Shown: piece by piece, positions 26,469 through 34,278 of the stretch
Layout of the letters: the number at the start of each line of letters is the position of its first letter
Position numbering within the stretch: position 1 is the first letter of the stretch
DNA from: DASYKS01 sp031404815
GTDB lineage: Bacteria; Acidobacteriota; Thermoanaerobaculia; Multivoradales; UBA5704
Length of the DNA: 64,000 bases
NCBI GenBank assembly: GCA_031404815.1
Contig: JANNIH010000043.1
Location: 9,425-73,424 of the forward strand
Direction of reading: 5' to 3'
The notes under the pieces: model-generated
Database searches by the model: none
What the model was told of the DNA's origin: nothing
What the model saw: the letters and a program-made list of their open reading frames with translations, nothing else
Translations under genes and position numbers: made by a program

Positions 26469-27361
26469 GCGGCGGCGGGCTCGACGCGCTGCTCGCCCTG
26501 GCTCTCCTCGCGGCTGTGGCGTGGCTGATCCGCGGGGCTAAAGGGTTGAACCAGGGCACCCTGCCGGCGCTCAAAGCGGCGTCGGGATTCGGGCTCTCCG
26601 ATCCGGGTGCGGAGGCTGCGTCCGTCGCCTGGCGCGCGGAGGCCACCACTCGGCTGCGCGGCTATTTTCCGACCTTGGCGCGGCAGGCGGGTTTCGATCC
26701 GGCGGCGCTGTCCGGGTTCTTCGTCGCGGCCCGCCCTATCTTCGCGCTCCTGCTCCCCGCCCTGCTGATCGAGCTGCTCGCACCCTGGGGGGCGGTGCCT
26801 GCGACGCTCTCGGCCGCTTGGCTGGTGCTGCCGGCGCTGCTCGGTTTCGTGCTGCCCGACCTCTGGCTGCTTGGGGCCCGGCGCGGGCGCAAGCGCAAGG
26901 TGGCGCACGGGCTCTCCTTCTTCGCCGACCTGCTGGTCGCCTTTCTGCACTCGGGCTTAAGCCTCGAACAGGCGTTCCGCCGCGCCGGACGCGAAGGCTT
27001 CGCCCCCGGCCATCCGCTCGCCCGCGAGGTGGCGCTGGTCGGATTGGAACTCGATGCCGGGGCGGAGCCGTCCGCGGCGTTCCGGTCGCTCGCGGAGCGC
27101 ACCGGCGTACCCGAGCTGCGCGGTATCGCGGCGGCGCTCCAACTCGGGCTGCGGCTCGGCACGCCGGTGAGAACGACGCTCAAAGCGCACGCCGAGCTGC
27201 TCTGGACCAAGCGGCGCGAGACCGCGCTCAAGAAGATCAACGCCGCCGCGGTCAAAGTGACCTTCCCGGTGATGCTCGCCGGTTTTCCCCTGTTTTTTCT
27301 GCTCACCTTCTTCCCGGCCATCCTGGAGCTGTTGGAAGAGGTCCGAGCCGTCCTCGGTTGA
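26465..27361 (+). CDS. tadC: TadC inner-membrane platform protein
   Basis: A 298-aa T2SSF-domain protein. An N-terminal membrane helix, two central helices (about 85-135), the domain FFADLLVAFLHSGLSLEQAF and a C-terminal hydrophobic FPVMLAGFPLFFLLTFFPAI end match TadC. The GTG start was chosen for the GTGA overlap with tadB. An upstream extension in the same frame is a shadow of tadB. Confidence 0.9.
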   Translation: MSGGGLDALLALALLAAVAWLIRGAKGLNQGTLPALKAASGFGLSDPGAEAASVAWRAEATTRLRGYFPTLARQAGFDPAALSGFFVAARPIFALLLPALLIELLAPWGAVPATLSAAWLVLPALLGFVLPDLWLLGARRGRKRKVAHGLSFFADLLVAFLHSGLSLEQAFRRAGREGFAPGHPLAREVALVGLELDAGAEPSAAFRSLAERTGVPELRGIAAALQLGLRLGTPVRTTLKAHAELLWTKRRETALKKINAAAVKVTFPVMLAGFPLFFLLTFFPAILELLEEVRAVLG

Positions 27362-27389
27362 TCGAGACCCGTTGCGCGAGGTGCAAAGT

Positions 27390-29117
27390 ATGATCCCGAA
27401 TGCCCAAAGCAGGCCGCAGGAATCGATCGGAGTGAAGGAGGTCGAGGAACGCGCCTTCCTCACGCGTTTCGCGCTCGGTGCCGCGGCGGTCGTGGCTCTG
27501 GCGCTTTCGGTCGCCGCCTTCCTGCTGCTTTGCTACCTGCCGCTCGAACCCGCGGGTCTCTGGGCCCAGCTCTCCATGGGCGATCGGATTCTCGACCACC
27601 GCAGCCTCCCCCTCTCCGATCCGATCCTGCGGTTCGCCGAAGGGATGCCGATCCTCGAGGCCTCTTGGCTTTCGCAGGTGATCCTGGCGACGGTCGAACG
27701 GTCGGGGGAGGGGGTGGCCCGGGGCGCCGGAATCGGTTGGCTCGGGGCGCTGTTCGCGCTGCTCCGGGTGGCGACCGCGGCGCTCCTGTTCGCGACGTTT
27801 CGACGCCTCACGGCGAGCGCGCTTAAGAGCGCGCTGGGTCTCGCCCTGGTCCTCGCGCTCGCCGGGCGCGCGAGCGGCCCGTGGGCGGCGCTCTCGCCCG
27901 CGACGTTCGGCACGCTCTGCCTCGCCCTATTGCTCGCGGGAATCGTCCGCGTCGAAGCGGGGGAGGGCCGGCCGGTGCAAGCTGGGCTGCCCGCGGCGAT
28001 TCTCTTCGGGTTCGGTTGGGTGGCGCTGTTTGCGCTCTGGGCGAATCTCCACGTCTCGTTCGTGCTCGGTCTCGCGGCGGTCGCGATCTTTACCCTTGGC
28101 CGCTCGGTCGAGGTCGTCCGCGGTCGCGCTTTGGGCGAAGGGGTGTTTCGGGCGCTGGCGGCGGATCGCCCGTTCCGGCGTTGGTTCCGGCTCTTCGAGC
28201 TGGCGGCGGCGGCGACGCTCGCAAACCCTTACGGTGTCGGGCTCTGGCTCTATATCTGGCGCCTGCCTTCGGCCGCGAACCTGCGCGACCTGCCGGACTG
28301 GCGCCCGCTTTCCGTCGCGACGGCCGGCGGCTGGGCGTTCGCCCTCCTCATCGGTGCGCTGCTCTGGGCGTTGAGCACCGCTCGGACCGGCCGCCCGATG
28401 CTGTCCTCGGCGCGGACTCTCGGGCTGGCCGCGTTCGGCGGTGCGGTGCTCGCCGCGTCGGGGCTGCTCGCGCTCTGCGCTCCGCTGCTCGTGGGATTCG
28501 TGCTGCCCGCCATCGTTGGGGTGGTCGGGGGCAACGGCGAAACCCGGGCCCCGGCGCGCGGCGTGCACGCCCGGCTTTCCGCCTGGGCGCGGGAGCGCTT
28601 CGGGTCGCTCGCCGATCCGTCCTGGCACAAATCGGTGCTCGCTGCGGCGCTGCTCTGGGCGGCTTTCGCGCTGTCGCCGGTCGGCGCGGCTCTGCTGCGC
28701 GGCGAAGCGAGGCCGCCCGAGCGCACCCTGTCCGCGAGTGTGCCTCTGGCGCTCGGCAACTACCTACGCGCCCACCCGCCGCGGGGCGTCACGTTCGTGC
28801 CGACCTCTTGGGCGGACTGGTTGGTGCGTGAAGGGCCGAAGGAGAGCGACCGGCTGCAACCGTTCGCCGATACCCGCATCGAGCGACTGCCCGGCCTGGT
28901 CTGGCAGGACTACCTGCGGATCGCCGGCGGCGCCGCCGACTGGCAGCGGGTGCTCGGGCGGTACGGTGTGCGCACCGCGATCTTCGACCGCGCGGCGCAG
29001 CACGGCCAGATTCAATCGCTGCGCTATGACGACGAGTGGCGGATCGCCTACGAGGATGACTCTGCGTTCGTCTTCGAGCGGATCGCGCCGGTTGGCGCAA
29101 AAGGAGGGGCGTCATGA
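27390..29117 (+). CDS. Polytopic membrane protein with C-terminal extracytoplasmic domain
   Basis: A 575-aa protein with about nine predicted membrane helices, then a soluble C-terminal domain (about 440-575) with PTSWADWLVREG, TRIERLPGLVWQDYLRI, FDRA and a final YEDDSAFVFERI. That domain ends many large membrane proteins of Planctomycetes and Chloroflexi that resemble GT39-type glycosyltransferases. A catalytic motif was not identified. GAGGTG 6 nt before ATG 27390 sets the start. It sits inside the tad cluster, overlapping the next gene by ATGA, and may glycosylate or assemble pilin. Confidence 0.55.
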   Translation: MIPNAQSRPQESIGVKEVEERAFLTRFALGAAAVVALALSVAAFLLLCYLPLEPAGLWAQLSMGDRILDHRSLPLSDPILRFAEGMPILEASWLSQVILATVERSGEGVARGAGIGWLGALFALLRVATAALLFATFRRLTASALKSALGLALVLALAGRASGPWAALSPATFGTLCLALLLAGIVRVEAGEGRPVQAGLPAAILFGFGWVALFALWANLHVSFVLGLAAVAIFTLGRSVEVVRGRALGEGVFRALAADRPFRRWFRLFELAAAATLANPYGVGLWLYIWRLPSAANLRDLPDWRPLSVATAGGWAFALLIGALLWALSTARTGRPMLSSARTLGLAAFGGAVLAASGLLALCAPLLVGFVLPAIVGVVGGNGETRAPARGVHARLSAWARERFGSLADPSWHKSVLAAALLWAAFALSPVGAALLRGEARPPERTLSASVPLALGNYLRAHPPRGVTFVPTSWADWLVREGPKESDRLQPFADTRIERLPGLVWQDYLRIAGGAADWQRVLGRYGVRTAIFDRAAQHGQIQSLRYDDEWRIAYEDDSAFVFERIAPVGAKGGAS

Positions 29118-30415
29118 CGGCGATTCCCGAGATCCCCGAGGTCCCTGCGATCCCCGCGCACGAAACCGCGCGCCCCGCTCGGGCGGCACGCTTCGGTGGC
29201 CCGCTCACCTTGGGTCTTGAGGTGGCGCTTCTGCTTGGTGCGCTCGCCTGGGGCGCCTGGCAGGCGCGGGCGGAAGTTCGCGCCCGGGCTTTGCCGCCGT
29301 TGCGCACCGAACCGTACGCGGTGGCCCCGCTCTACGACGACCCGGCGGTGGTCTCAGGAGCGGAACTCGCCCGCACCATCCCTCGCCTCGCCCTGCGCGA
29401 TGCGGGCAAGTTGACGGTGATCGGCAACGTCGAGCATGCCCTGCGCGAATGGGGACCGGACGCTCGCTTGCCCGAGCCCTATCTGTCGGGTTCGGATCTG
29501 CGCCGCCTGCTCACCGACAACTGGCGTTTCTTGGGCACCTACGGCCCGGGCCGGCCGTCGCTGCTCTACGACGCCCCTCTTGAAGATGGGGCGTCGCTGT
29601 GGGGCGGGCACGGTGGACGGGGGGTCCGCGTGCGGGCGCTCGAAGGGGTGGCGACCAGCCCGCACATCGACCATACGCTCGCTTCGCTCGCCGAGGCCGG
29701 CACGTCGCTCGACTTTCCACTGGTGACCCCGGGTCGGCGCACGACGCTGCGCGCCGTGCTCGAACAGTCGCTCCGGACGTTCAATCTGAACCAGGCGGAG
29801 TACGAATGGTCGGCGCTCGCCTATGCGCTCTATCTGCCGCCGGTCCGAAGCTGGACGACGTCCGAGGGGCAGGAGATGACGTTCGACCGATTGGCCGGGC
29901 GGATCGTGCGCGAGGAGCTGCCGCGCGGGGTCTGCTCGGGAAACCATCGGCTGCACGCGCTGGTCGTCTTCTTGCGCATCGACGACCGGATGGCGGCGGA
30001 CGGCATGCCCCGGATCTTGTCGCCTGCGGTGCGGCGCGGAATCGTCGCTTATCTTCGGAGGGTGACCGCGTCGCTCGTCGCGCACCAGCACCCCGAAGGG
30101 TTCTGGAACGGCGACTGGCCGACCGCGACACCCAGTTCGAGGGAAGCGACAGACCGAGAAGGCGATCACCGGAGCGATCGGTTGATCGTCACCGGCCACG
30201 TGCTCGAATGGTGGTCGCTCGCGCCGCGCGAGGTTCTGCCGCCGCGACGGGTGATCGCCGCGGCCGGGCACTGGCTGGTGCGGACGATCGACGGCATGTC
30301 GGCGGACGAGATTCAGACCGACTTTTCGTTTCTCTCCCACGCCGGCCGGGCGCTCGCGCAGTGGCGCCGACGCTCCCCGGTCGAGGTCCTGCAACTGGAG
30401 CCACCGGCTCAATGA
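29114..30415 (+). CDS. Single-pass membrane protein with alpha/alpha-toroid-like domain
   Basis: A 433-aa protein. A Pro/Ala-rich N-terminus and one membrane helix (about 28-52) precede a helical periplasmic body. The segment HQHPEGFWNGDWP resembles the QW motif of terpene-cyclase-like alpha/alpha toroids, but no catalytic Asp motif was found. It overlaps both neighbours by ATGA, so it belongs to the tad transcript. Function unknown. Confidence 0.5.
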   Translation: MTAIPEIPEVPAIPAHETARPARAARFGGPLTLGLEVALLLGALAWGAWQARAEVRARALPPLRTEPYAVAPLYDDPAVVSGAELARTIPRLALRDAGKLTVIGNVEHALREWGPDARLPEPYLSGSDLRRLLTDNWRFLGTYGPGRPSLLYDAPLEDGASLWGGHGGRGVRVRALEGVATSPHIDHTLASLAEAGTSLDFPLVTPGRRTTLRAVLEQSLRTFNLNQAEYEWSALAYALYLPPVRSWTTSEGQEMTFDRLAGRIVREELPRGVCSGNHRLHALVVFLRIDDRMAADGMPRILSPAVRRGIVAYLRRVTASLVAHQHPEGFWNGDWPTATPSSREATDREGDHRSDRLIVTGHVLEWWSLAPREVLPPRRVIAAAGHWLVRTIDGMSADEIQTDFSFLSHAGRALAQWRRRSPVEVLQLEPPAQ

Positions 30416-31197
30416 GCGGGCACGGTCAGACCGGAGGTGGTATGGTGGCGAGCATACTTACTAGAGAGCAGAAGGCCGAGATGCCAAGCGTCCGACGGAT
30501 GGAGAACCATCGATCGCGCAGTGTCGGAGGGCCGGCCGAGCCGGCCAACCGTTCGTTGGCCGCGCAGCTGGCGCTGGTTCAAGAGCGCGAGCGGCGGCGG
30601 ATCGCCCGCGGTTTGCACGATGTCGTGGGGCATTCCCTCGCCCTGGCCAGAATGCAGATCTCGCAGCTGCTCGCCAGCGAGCCGGCGCCGGAACGGCAGC
30701 GCCGGCTTGAGCAGGTGAGTGAGCTGTTGGCCCAGGCGATCGAAGAGACCCGCTCGCTGACCTTCGAGCTGAGTTCGTTGGTGCTCTCCGAGCTCGGTCT
30801 CGAACCGGCGCTCCAGAGCTTGGGCGAGCGGATCGCCGAGCTGCGCGGATTCCGTTTCGACTTTTCGACCGATCGCAGCCCGAAACCGTTGAGCGAAGAT
30901 GCCGAGACGATCCTCTACCGGCTGGTTGAAGAGCTGCTGGTCAACGCCGCGAAGCACTCCCGGGCGCGGGCGATCGAGCTGACGATGAGACGGGTTGAGG
31001 GGAAACTGCACATCGCGGTCGAGGACGACGGCATCGGCTTCGACGTTTCGGCCGTCGCAACCAAGGTCCTTGGGCTCGGCCTTGCGGGAGTGCGCCAGCT
31101 GCTCGGGCACCTCGGCGGCCGGCTCGAGATCGATTCCGCTCCGGGTGCGGGCACCCGGATGGAGATGATCATCCCATTGGAAGGAGAAACTCCATGA
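30412..31197 (+). CDS. NarL-family (LiaS/DegS-like) sensor histidine kinase
   Basis: A 261-aa soluble HisKA_3 kinase. The phospho-His box reads ERERRRIARGLHDVVGHSLA (about residues 57-76), and the ATPase domain has an N box EELLVNAAKHSRA, a G box EDDGIGFD and GLGLAGVRQL. No membrane segment or sensor domain precedes it, so the signal is probably cytoplasmic or from a partner. ATGA overlaps on both sides couple it to the membrane protein and the response regulator. It probably controls pilus or surface genes. Confidence 0.9.
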   Translation: MSGHGQTGGGMVASILTREQKAEMPSVRRMENHRSRSVGGPAEPANRSLAAQLALVQERERRRIARGLHDVVGHSLALARMQISQLLASEPAPERQRRLEQVSELLAQAIEETRSLTFELSSLVLSELGLEPALQSLGERIAELRGFRFDFSTDRSPKPLSEDAETILYRLVEELLVNAAKHSRARAIELTMRRVEGKLHIAVEDDGIGFDVSAVATKVLGLGLAGVRQLLGHLGGRLEIDSAPGAGTRMEMIIPLEGETP

Positions 31198-31847
31198 GCG
31201 TGCGGATCCTGCTCGCCGACGATCACCGAATCCTGCTCGACGGCCTCGCCGCGCTGCTCGCCCAGGAGCCGGACTTCGAGGTGATCGGCGTCGCAAGCGA
31301 TGGCAAAGAGGCGGTCGACAAAGCGCATGCGCAGAAGCCGGATGTCGTGGTCATGGATATCTCGATGCCGGGCCTAAACGGCGTCGACGCGACGCGCCAG
31401 ATCACGGCGAAATTGCCCGGAGTCAAAGTGCTCTGCCTGTCGGCTCACACCGAGCCGCGCTTCGTCGAGGCGATGCTCGAAGCGGAGGCCTCGGGCTACC
31501 TGCTCAAGGATTACTCGCACGAAAACCTGGTGCGGGCGATCCGCCACGTGATCGCGGGTGAGGTCTACATCTGTCCGCGGGTCGGCTATGCCGTGGTCCG
31601 GGCGCTTAGGGCCGAGCGGCCGCACGCCGTCTCGACGCTCCAACCGCTCTCCGAGCGCGAGCGCGAGATTCTGCAGCTGATCGCCGAAGGGTATTCGACG
31701 AAAGAGATCGCCGGCCGCCTCCACCTGAGCATCAAGACGGTTGGCACCCACCGCGAGCACCTGATGGAAAAGCTCGATATCCACTCGGTCGCGGGCCTCA
31801 CCAAGTACGCCATCCGCGAAGGGTTGACCGACACGCTCCCCGCGTAA
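31194..31847 (+). CDS. NarL-type response regulator, copy 1
   Basis: A 217-aa receiver (ADDH start, phospho-Asp in VVVMDISMPG, Lys in YLLKDY) plus a LuxR-type HTH (LSEREREILQLIAEGYSTKEIAGRL). Start overlaps the kinase stop (ATGA), so it is the cognate regulator. It is about two-thirds identical, without gaps, to the next gene. Confidence 0.92.
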   Translation: MSVRILLADDHRILLDGLAALLAQEPDFEVIGVASDGKEAVDKAHAQKPDVVVMDISMPGLNGVDATRQITAKLPGVKVLCLSAHTEPRFVEAMLEAEASGYLLKDYSHENLVRAIRHVIAGEVYICPRVGYAVVRALRAERPHAVSTLQPLSEREREILQLIAEGYSTKEIAGRLHLSIKTVGTHREHLMEKLDIHSVAGLTKYAIREGLTDTLPA

Positions 31848-31928
31848 GCCCCGGAAGCGCTTGCCCGGCCTCTCGGGTCGGCTGTTTTGGCCTCCGGATT
31901 TCCCCGCCTCCGGCACCCCAGACGCCAA

Positions 31929-31969
31929 GAATCAGTTTTTCGGCACCGTAAATTCAGCCGCCCGCCGAT
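31929..31969 (+). repeat. Conserved 41-nt element downstream of regulator copy 1
   Basis: It matches 32733-32773 at about 35 of 41 positions without gaps, sharing GAATCAGTTTTT, AATTCAGCC and CCCGCCGAT. It lies 70 nt before the ATG of regulator copy 2. Either duplicated together with the regulator gene or kept as a binding site. Confidence 0.6.
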
Positions 31970-32038
31970 AGACCGGGATGAGCGGTTTCTCTTACGGTTC
32001 GGCTCTGCCTCGGAAGTGCCCACCGGCCCACGGTTTTT

Positions 32039-32692
32039 ATGAGCATCCGCATCCTGCTGGCCGACGATCACCAGATCCTGCTCGACGGCTTGAGCGCCCT
32101 GCTTGGCCAAGAGCCCGGTTTCGAAGTGATTGGTATGGCTCGGGATGGAAACGAGGCGGTCGAGAAGGCGCTGTCCGAACGGCCGGATGTCTTGGTCATC
32201 GACATCACGATGCCGGGCTTGAACGGGATCGATGCGACGCGCCAGGTCAAGACGAAACGACCCGGGATCAAAGTGCTCTGTCTGTCGGCGCATACCGAGC
32301 CCCGATTCGTTGTGGCCATGCTCAAGGCGAACGCCTCGGGCTACCTGCTCAAGGGGGCCTCCTTCGCGGAGTTGGTGCAGGCGATCCGCCATATCGTCGC
32401 GGACGAGATCTACATCTGTCCGGAGGTCGGCGCCGCCGTAGTCCGGGCGCTCGCGGACGAACGAGCCCGTGCCGCCTCGGCGGACGAGGCGCTCTCCCTG
32501 CGCGAGCGCGAAGTGCTGCAGCTGATCGCCGAGGGGCACTCGACGAAAGGAATCGCCCACCGGCTCCACCTGAACGTCAAGACCGTCGGCAGCCACCGCG
32601 AGCGCCTGATGGCAAAGCTCGACATCCATTCGATCGCCGGTCTCACCAAATACGCCGTCCGCGCCGGTCTCTCCGAGGTCGCTCCGGCGTAG
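32039..32692 (+). CDS. NarL-type response regulator, copy 2
   Basis: A 217-aa paralogue of the preceding regulator. The receiver is intact (phospho-Asp in VLVIDITMPG, Lys in YLLKGA), and so is the LuxR-type HTH (LREREVLQLIAEGHSTKGIAHRL). No kinase of its own is adjacent, and the 191-nt gap carries a copy of the element also found downstream. It may share the upstream kinase. Confidence 0.9.
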   Translation: MSIRILLADDHQILLDGLSALLGQEPGFEVIGMARDGNEAVEKALSERPDVLVIDITMPGLNGIDATRQVKTKRPGIKVLCLSAHTEPRFVVAMLKANASGYLLKGASFAELVQAIRHIVADEIYICPEVGAAVVRALADERARAASADEALSLREREVLQLIAEGHSTKGIAHRLHLNVKTVGSHRERLMAKLDIHSIAGLTKYAVRAGLSEVAPA

Positions 32693-32732
32693 CGCTTTGG
32701 CCCCTCGCGCCGATCAGGCTCCGCCACCTTCC

Positions 32733-32773
32733 GAATCAGTTTTTTGGTACCTCGAATTCAGCCACCCGCCGAT
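32733..32773 (+). repeat. Conserved 41-nt element downstream of regulator copy 2
   Basis: Partner of 31929-31969. Here it lies about 170 nt before the pilin-like gene, so each copy precedes the next gene of the locus and may be a regulator target. Confidence 0.6.
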
Positions 32774-32941
32774 GGTCCCGGGCAGGGGCTGGGCCTTACA
32801 GTTCAACCTGTCACGAGCAACAGGGTTCATCGGTTCCCGACCGGGTCTTCTCGGGTGGAGCAAGGGTCGGCGGGAGCTTCGGGAGAGTGCTTCTTAGGGC
32901 CACCAGGTTTACGTCGCAAGAACAACAAAAGGAGAAGTCCA

Positions 32942-33286
32942 ATGGTACGCAGGGGAAAGAAGGGGCAGGCCGGATTCATCGTCAGCGCCGAGATCATCTT
33001 CATTATGACGATCATGATCTGCTGCGTGGCGATCGGGTGGTCTTCGATCTGCGCCAAGATCATCGGCGAGATCGGCGACCTCGGCGGAGCGATCGGTTCG
33101 CTCAACCAGAGCTACAGCATGAGCGGTATGGCGGTCGGTCACCCGACCGATCCGGTCCATCCCACCGACATCGCGAGCTGGTCGGGCAGCGCGTTCATCG
33201 ACACCCAGGACTTCTGTGATCAGGGCGGTCGCTGTGGCGTTCGGATGTGCATCCCGCCGACGCCGGAAGGCCCGCCGCTACCGTAA
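32942..33286 (+). CDS. Flp/TadE-like pilin candidate
   Basis: A 114-aa protein with a short basic leader (MVRRGKKGQAG), then FIVSAE and a 20-residue hydrophobic helix (IIFIMTIMICCVAIG), the layout of class III prepilins. Cleavage would follow the Gly at residue 11, leaving Glu at +6 (+5 is usual). The C-terminal ~60 residues are hydrophilic, with four Cys and a Pro-rich end, longer than a typical 50-70-aa Flp. AAAGGAG precedes the ATG. It is the only pilin candidate in the tad cluster. Confidence 0.6.
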   Translation: MVRRGKKGQAGFIVSAEIIFIMTIMICCVAIGWSSICAKIIGEIGDLGGAIGSLNQSYSMSGMAVGHPTDPVHPTDIASWSGSAFIDTQDFCDQGGRCGVRMCIPPTPEGPPLP

Positions 33287-33322
33287 CCCCGAGAGTGCAG
33301 CCGGCTTCGGGAGCGGTTCCGA

Positions 33323-33354
33323 AGGGCTTCGAGGGCAGCGTCTCTCGGAGCCCT
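33323..33354 (+). terminator. Terminator-like hairpin between pilin candidate and cpaB
   Basis: An 11-bp stem AGGGCTTCGAG / CTCGGAGCCCT (one G-U pair) with a ten-nt loop, followed by ttgctttg. It would reduce transcription from the pilin candidate into cpaB. Confidence 0.55.
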
Positions 33355-33414
33355 TTGCTTTGCCCGGGCTGTCATTCGGCCGCTTCCCGCCAAGCATCGG
33401 GCGCCGAATTCCGC

Positions 33415-33420
33415 TAGACT
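33415..33420 (+). promoter_or_regulatory. -10 box TAGACT of cpaB
   Basis: TAGACT ends 15 nt before the cpaB ATG, giving a leader of about 8 nt without a ribosome site. Confidence 0.35.
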
Positions 33421-33435
33421 GCCGTCTCACCCATC

Positions 33436-34278
33436 ATGCGCCGGGAAACCTTTCGAAACGTCGCGGAAAAGCCCTGGGCGCGGATCGCGGTCCTCGCGGT
33501 CGCGTTGATCCTCGTCGCGGTTCTGCTCTTCCGCCAGGTCCAGCGCTTCCGCGGCGACCTCGAAGTGTGGGTCGCGGCATCGGATCTGGCGCCCGGCGCC
33601 GAAGTCGCAAAAACCAACCTCAAATCGATCCGGGTCCGCGAGCGCGAAGTGCCCGGGACGGTTCTGCGCGAGCGGAGCGCGATCGAAGGCAAGCGCCTCG
33701 CCCGCGCCAAGCGTGCGGGCTCGCCGTTTTTCGTCGCCGATTTCGCTCCGCCCGATCAGGGACCGGGCCTCGCCGGCATTGTGCCGGAGGGGCGCGTGCT
33801 CGTCTTCCTGCCGCTCGCGAACCTGCCGGTTGCCGAGCTGGTCGAACAGCTCCGCTTCGGCGACCGGTTCGACGTGGTCGCGTTCGGCGGTTTAAAGAGC
33901 GGCGGCCAGGGGGCGGTGCCGCTGGTGCACGACGGCTTCTTCGTCGGCTGGGTCTCCGAGCGGCCGCCCGCGGCGGGCGAGAAAAAAGCCGAGGGGCTGG
34001 GCGGCCAGATCGCCGAGGCGCTCGCCTCCTCCACCGGCCAGCAGGGGGGCGGCGCCGCCCAATCGCCACTGCTCTTGGCGGTCCAACCGTGGGAGGCGCT
34101 GCCGCTCACCGAAGCGCAGGCGGCTGGAGTGCCCCTTTCTCTGGTTCTCCATGGCCGCGCCGAAGTCGAGAAGGGCAAGGTCCTCACTCTGCCGATGCAA
34201 CGCTTCGGCGAGGTCGAGGTGATCACCGGCGGCAACCGCGAAAAAGTCACCCTGCCCGGCGGCGCGCCATCGCCATGA
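33436..34278 (+). CDS. cpaB: CpaB/RcpC pilus assembly protein
   Basis: A 280-aa periplasmic protein anchored by one N-terminal helix (about 16-34), then a SAF-like domain (VWVAASDLAPGAEVAKTNLKS) and the RcpC/CpaB region. It connects the secretin to peptidoglycan and the inner complex in Tad systems. Stop overlaps the secretin start (ATGA). Confidence 0.85.
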   Translation: MRRETFRNVAEKPWARIAVLAVALILVAVLLFRQVQRFRGDLEVWVAASDLAPGAEVAKTNLKSIRVREREVPGTVLRERSAIEGKRLARAKRAGSPFFVADFAPPDQGPGLAGIVPEGRVLVFLPLANLPVAELVEQLRFGDRFDVVAFGGLKSGGQGAVPLVHDGFFVGWVSERPPAAGEKKAEGLGGQIAEALASSTGQQGGGAAQSPLLLAVQPWEALPLTEAQAAGVPLSLVLHGRAEVEKGKVLTLPMQRFGEVEVITGGNREKVTLPGGAPSP

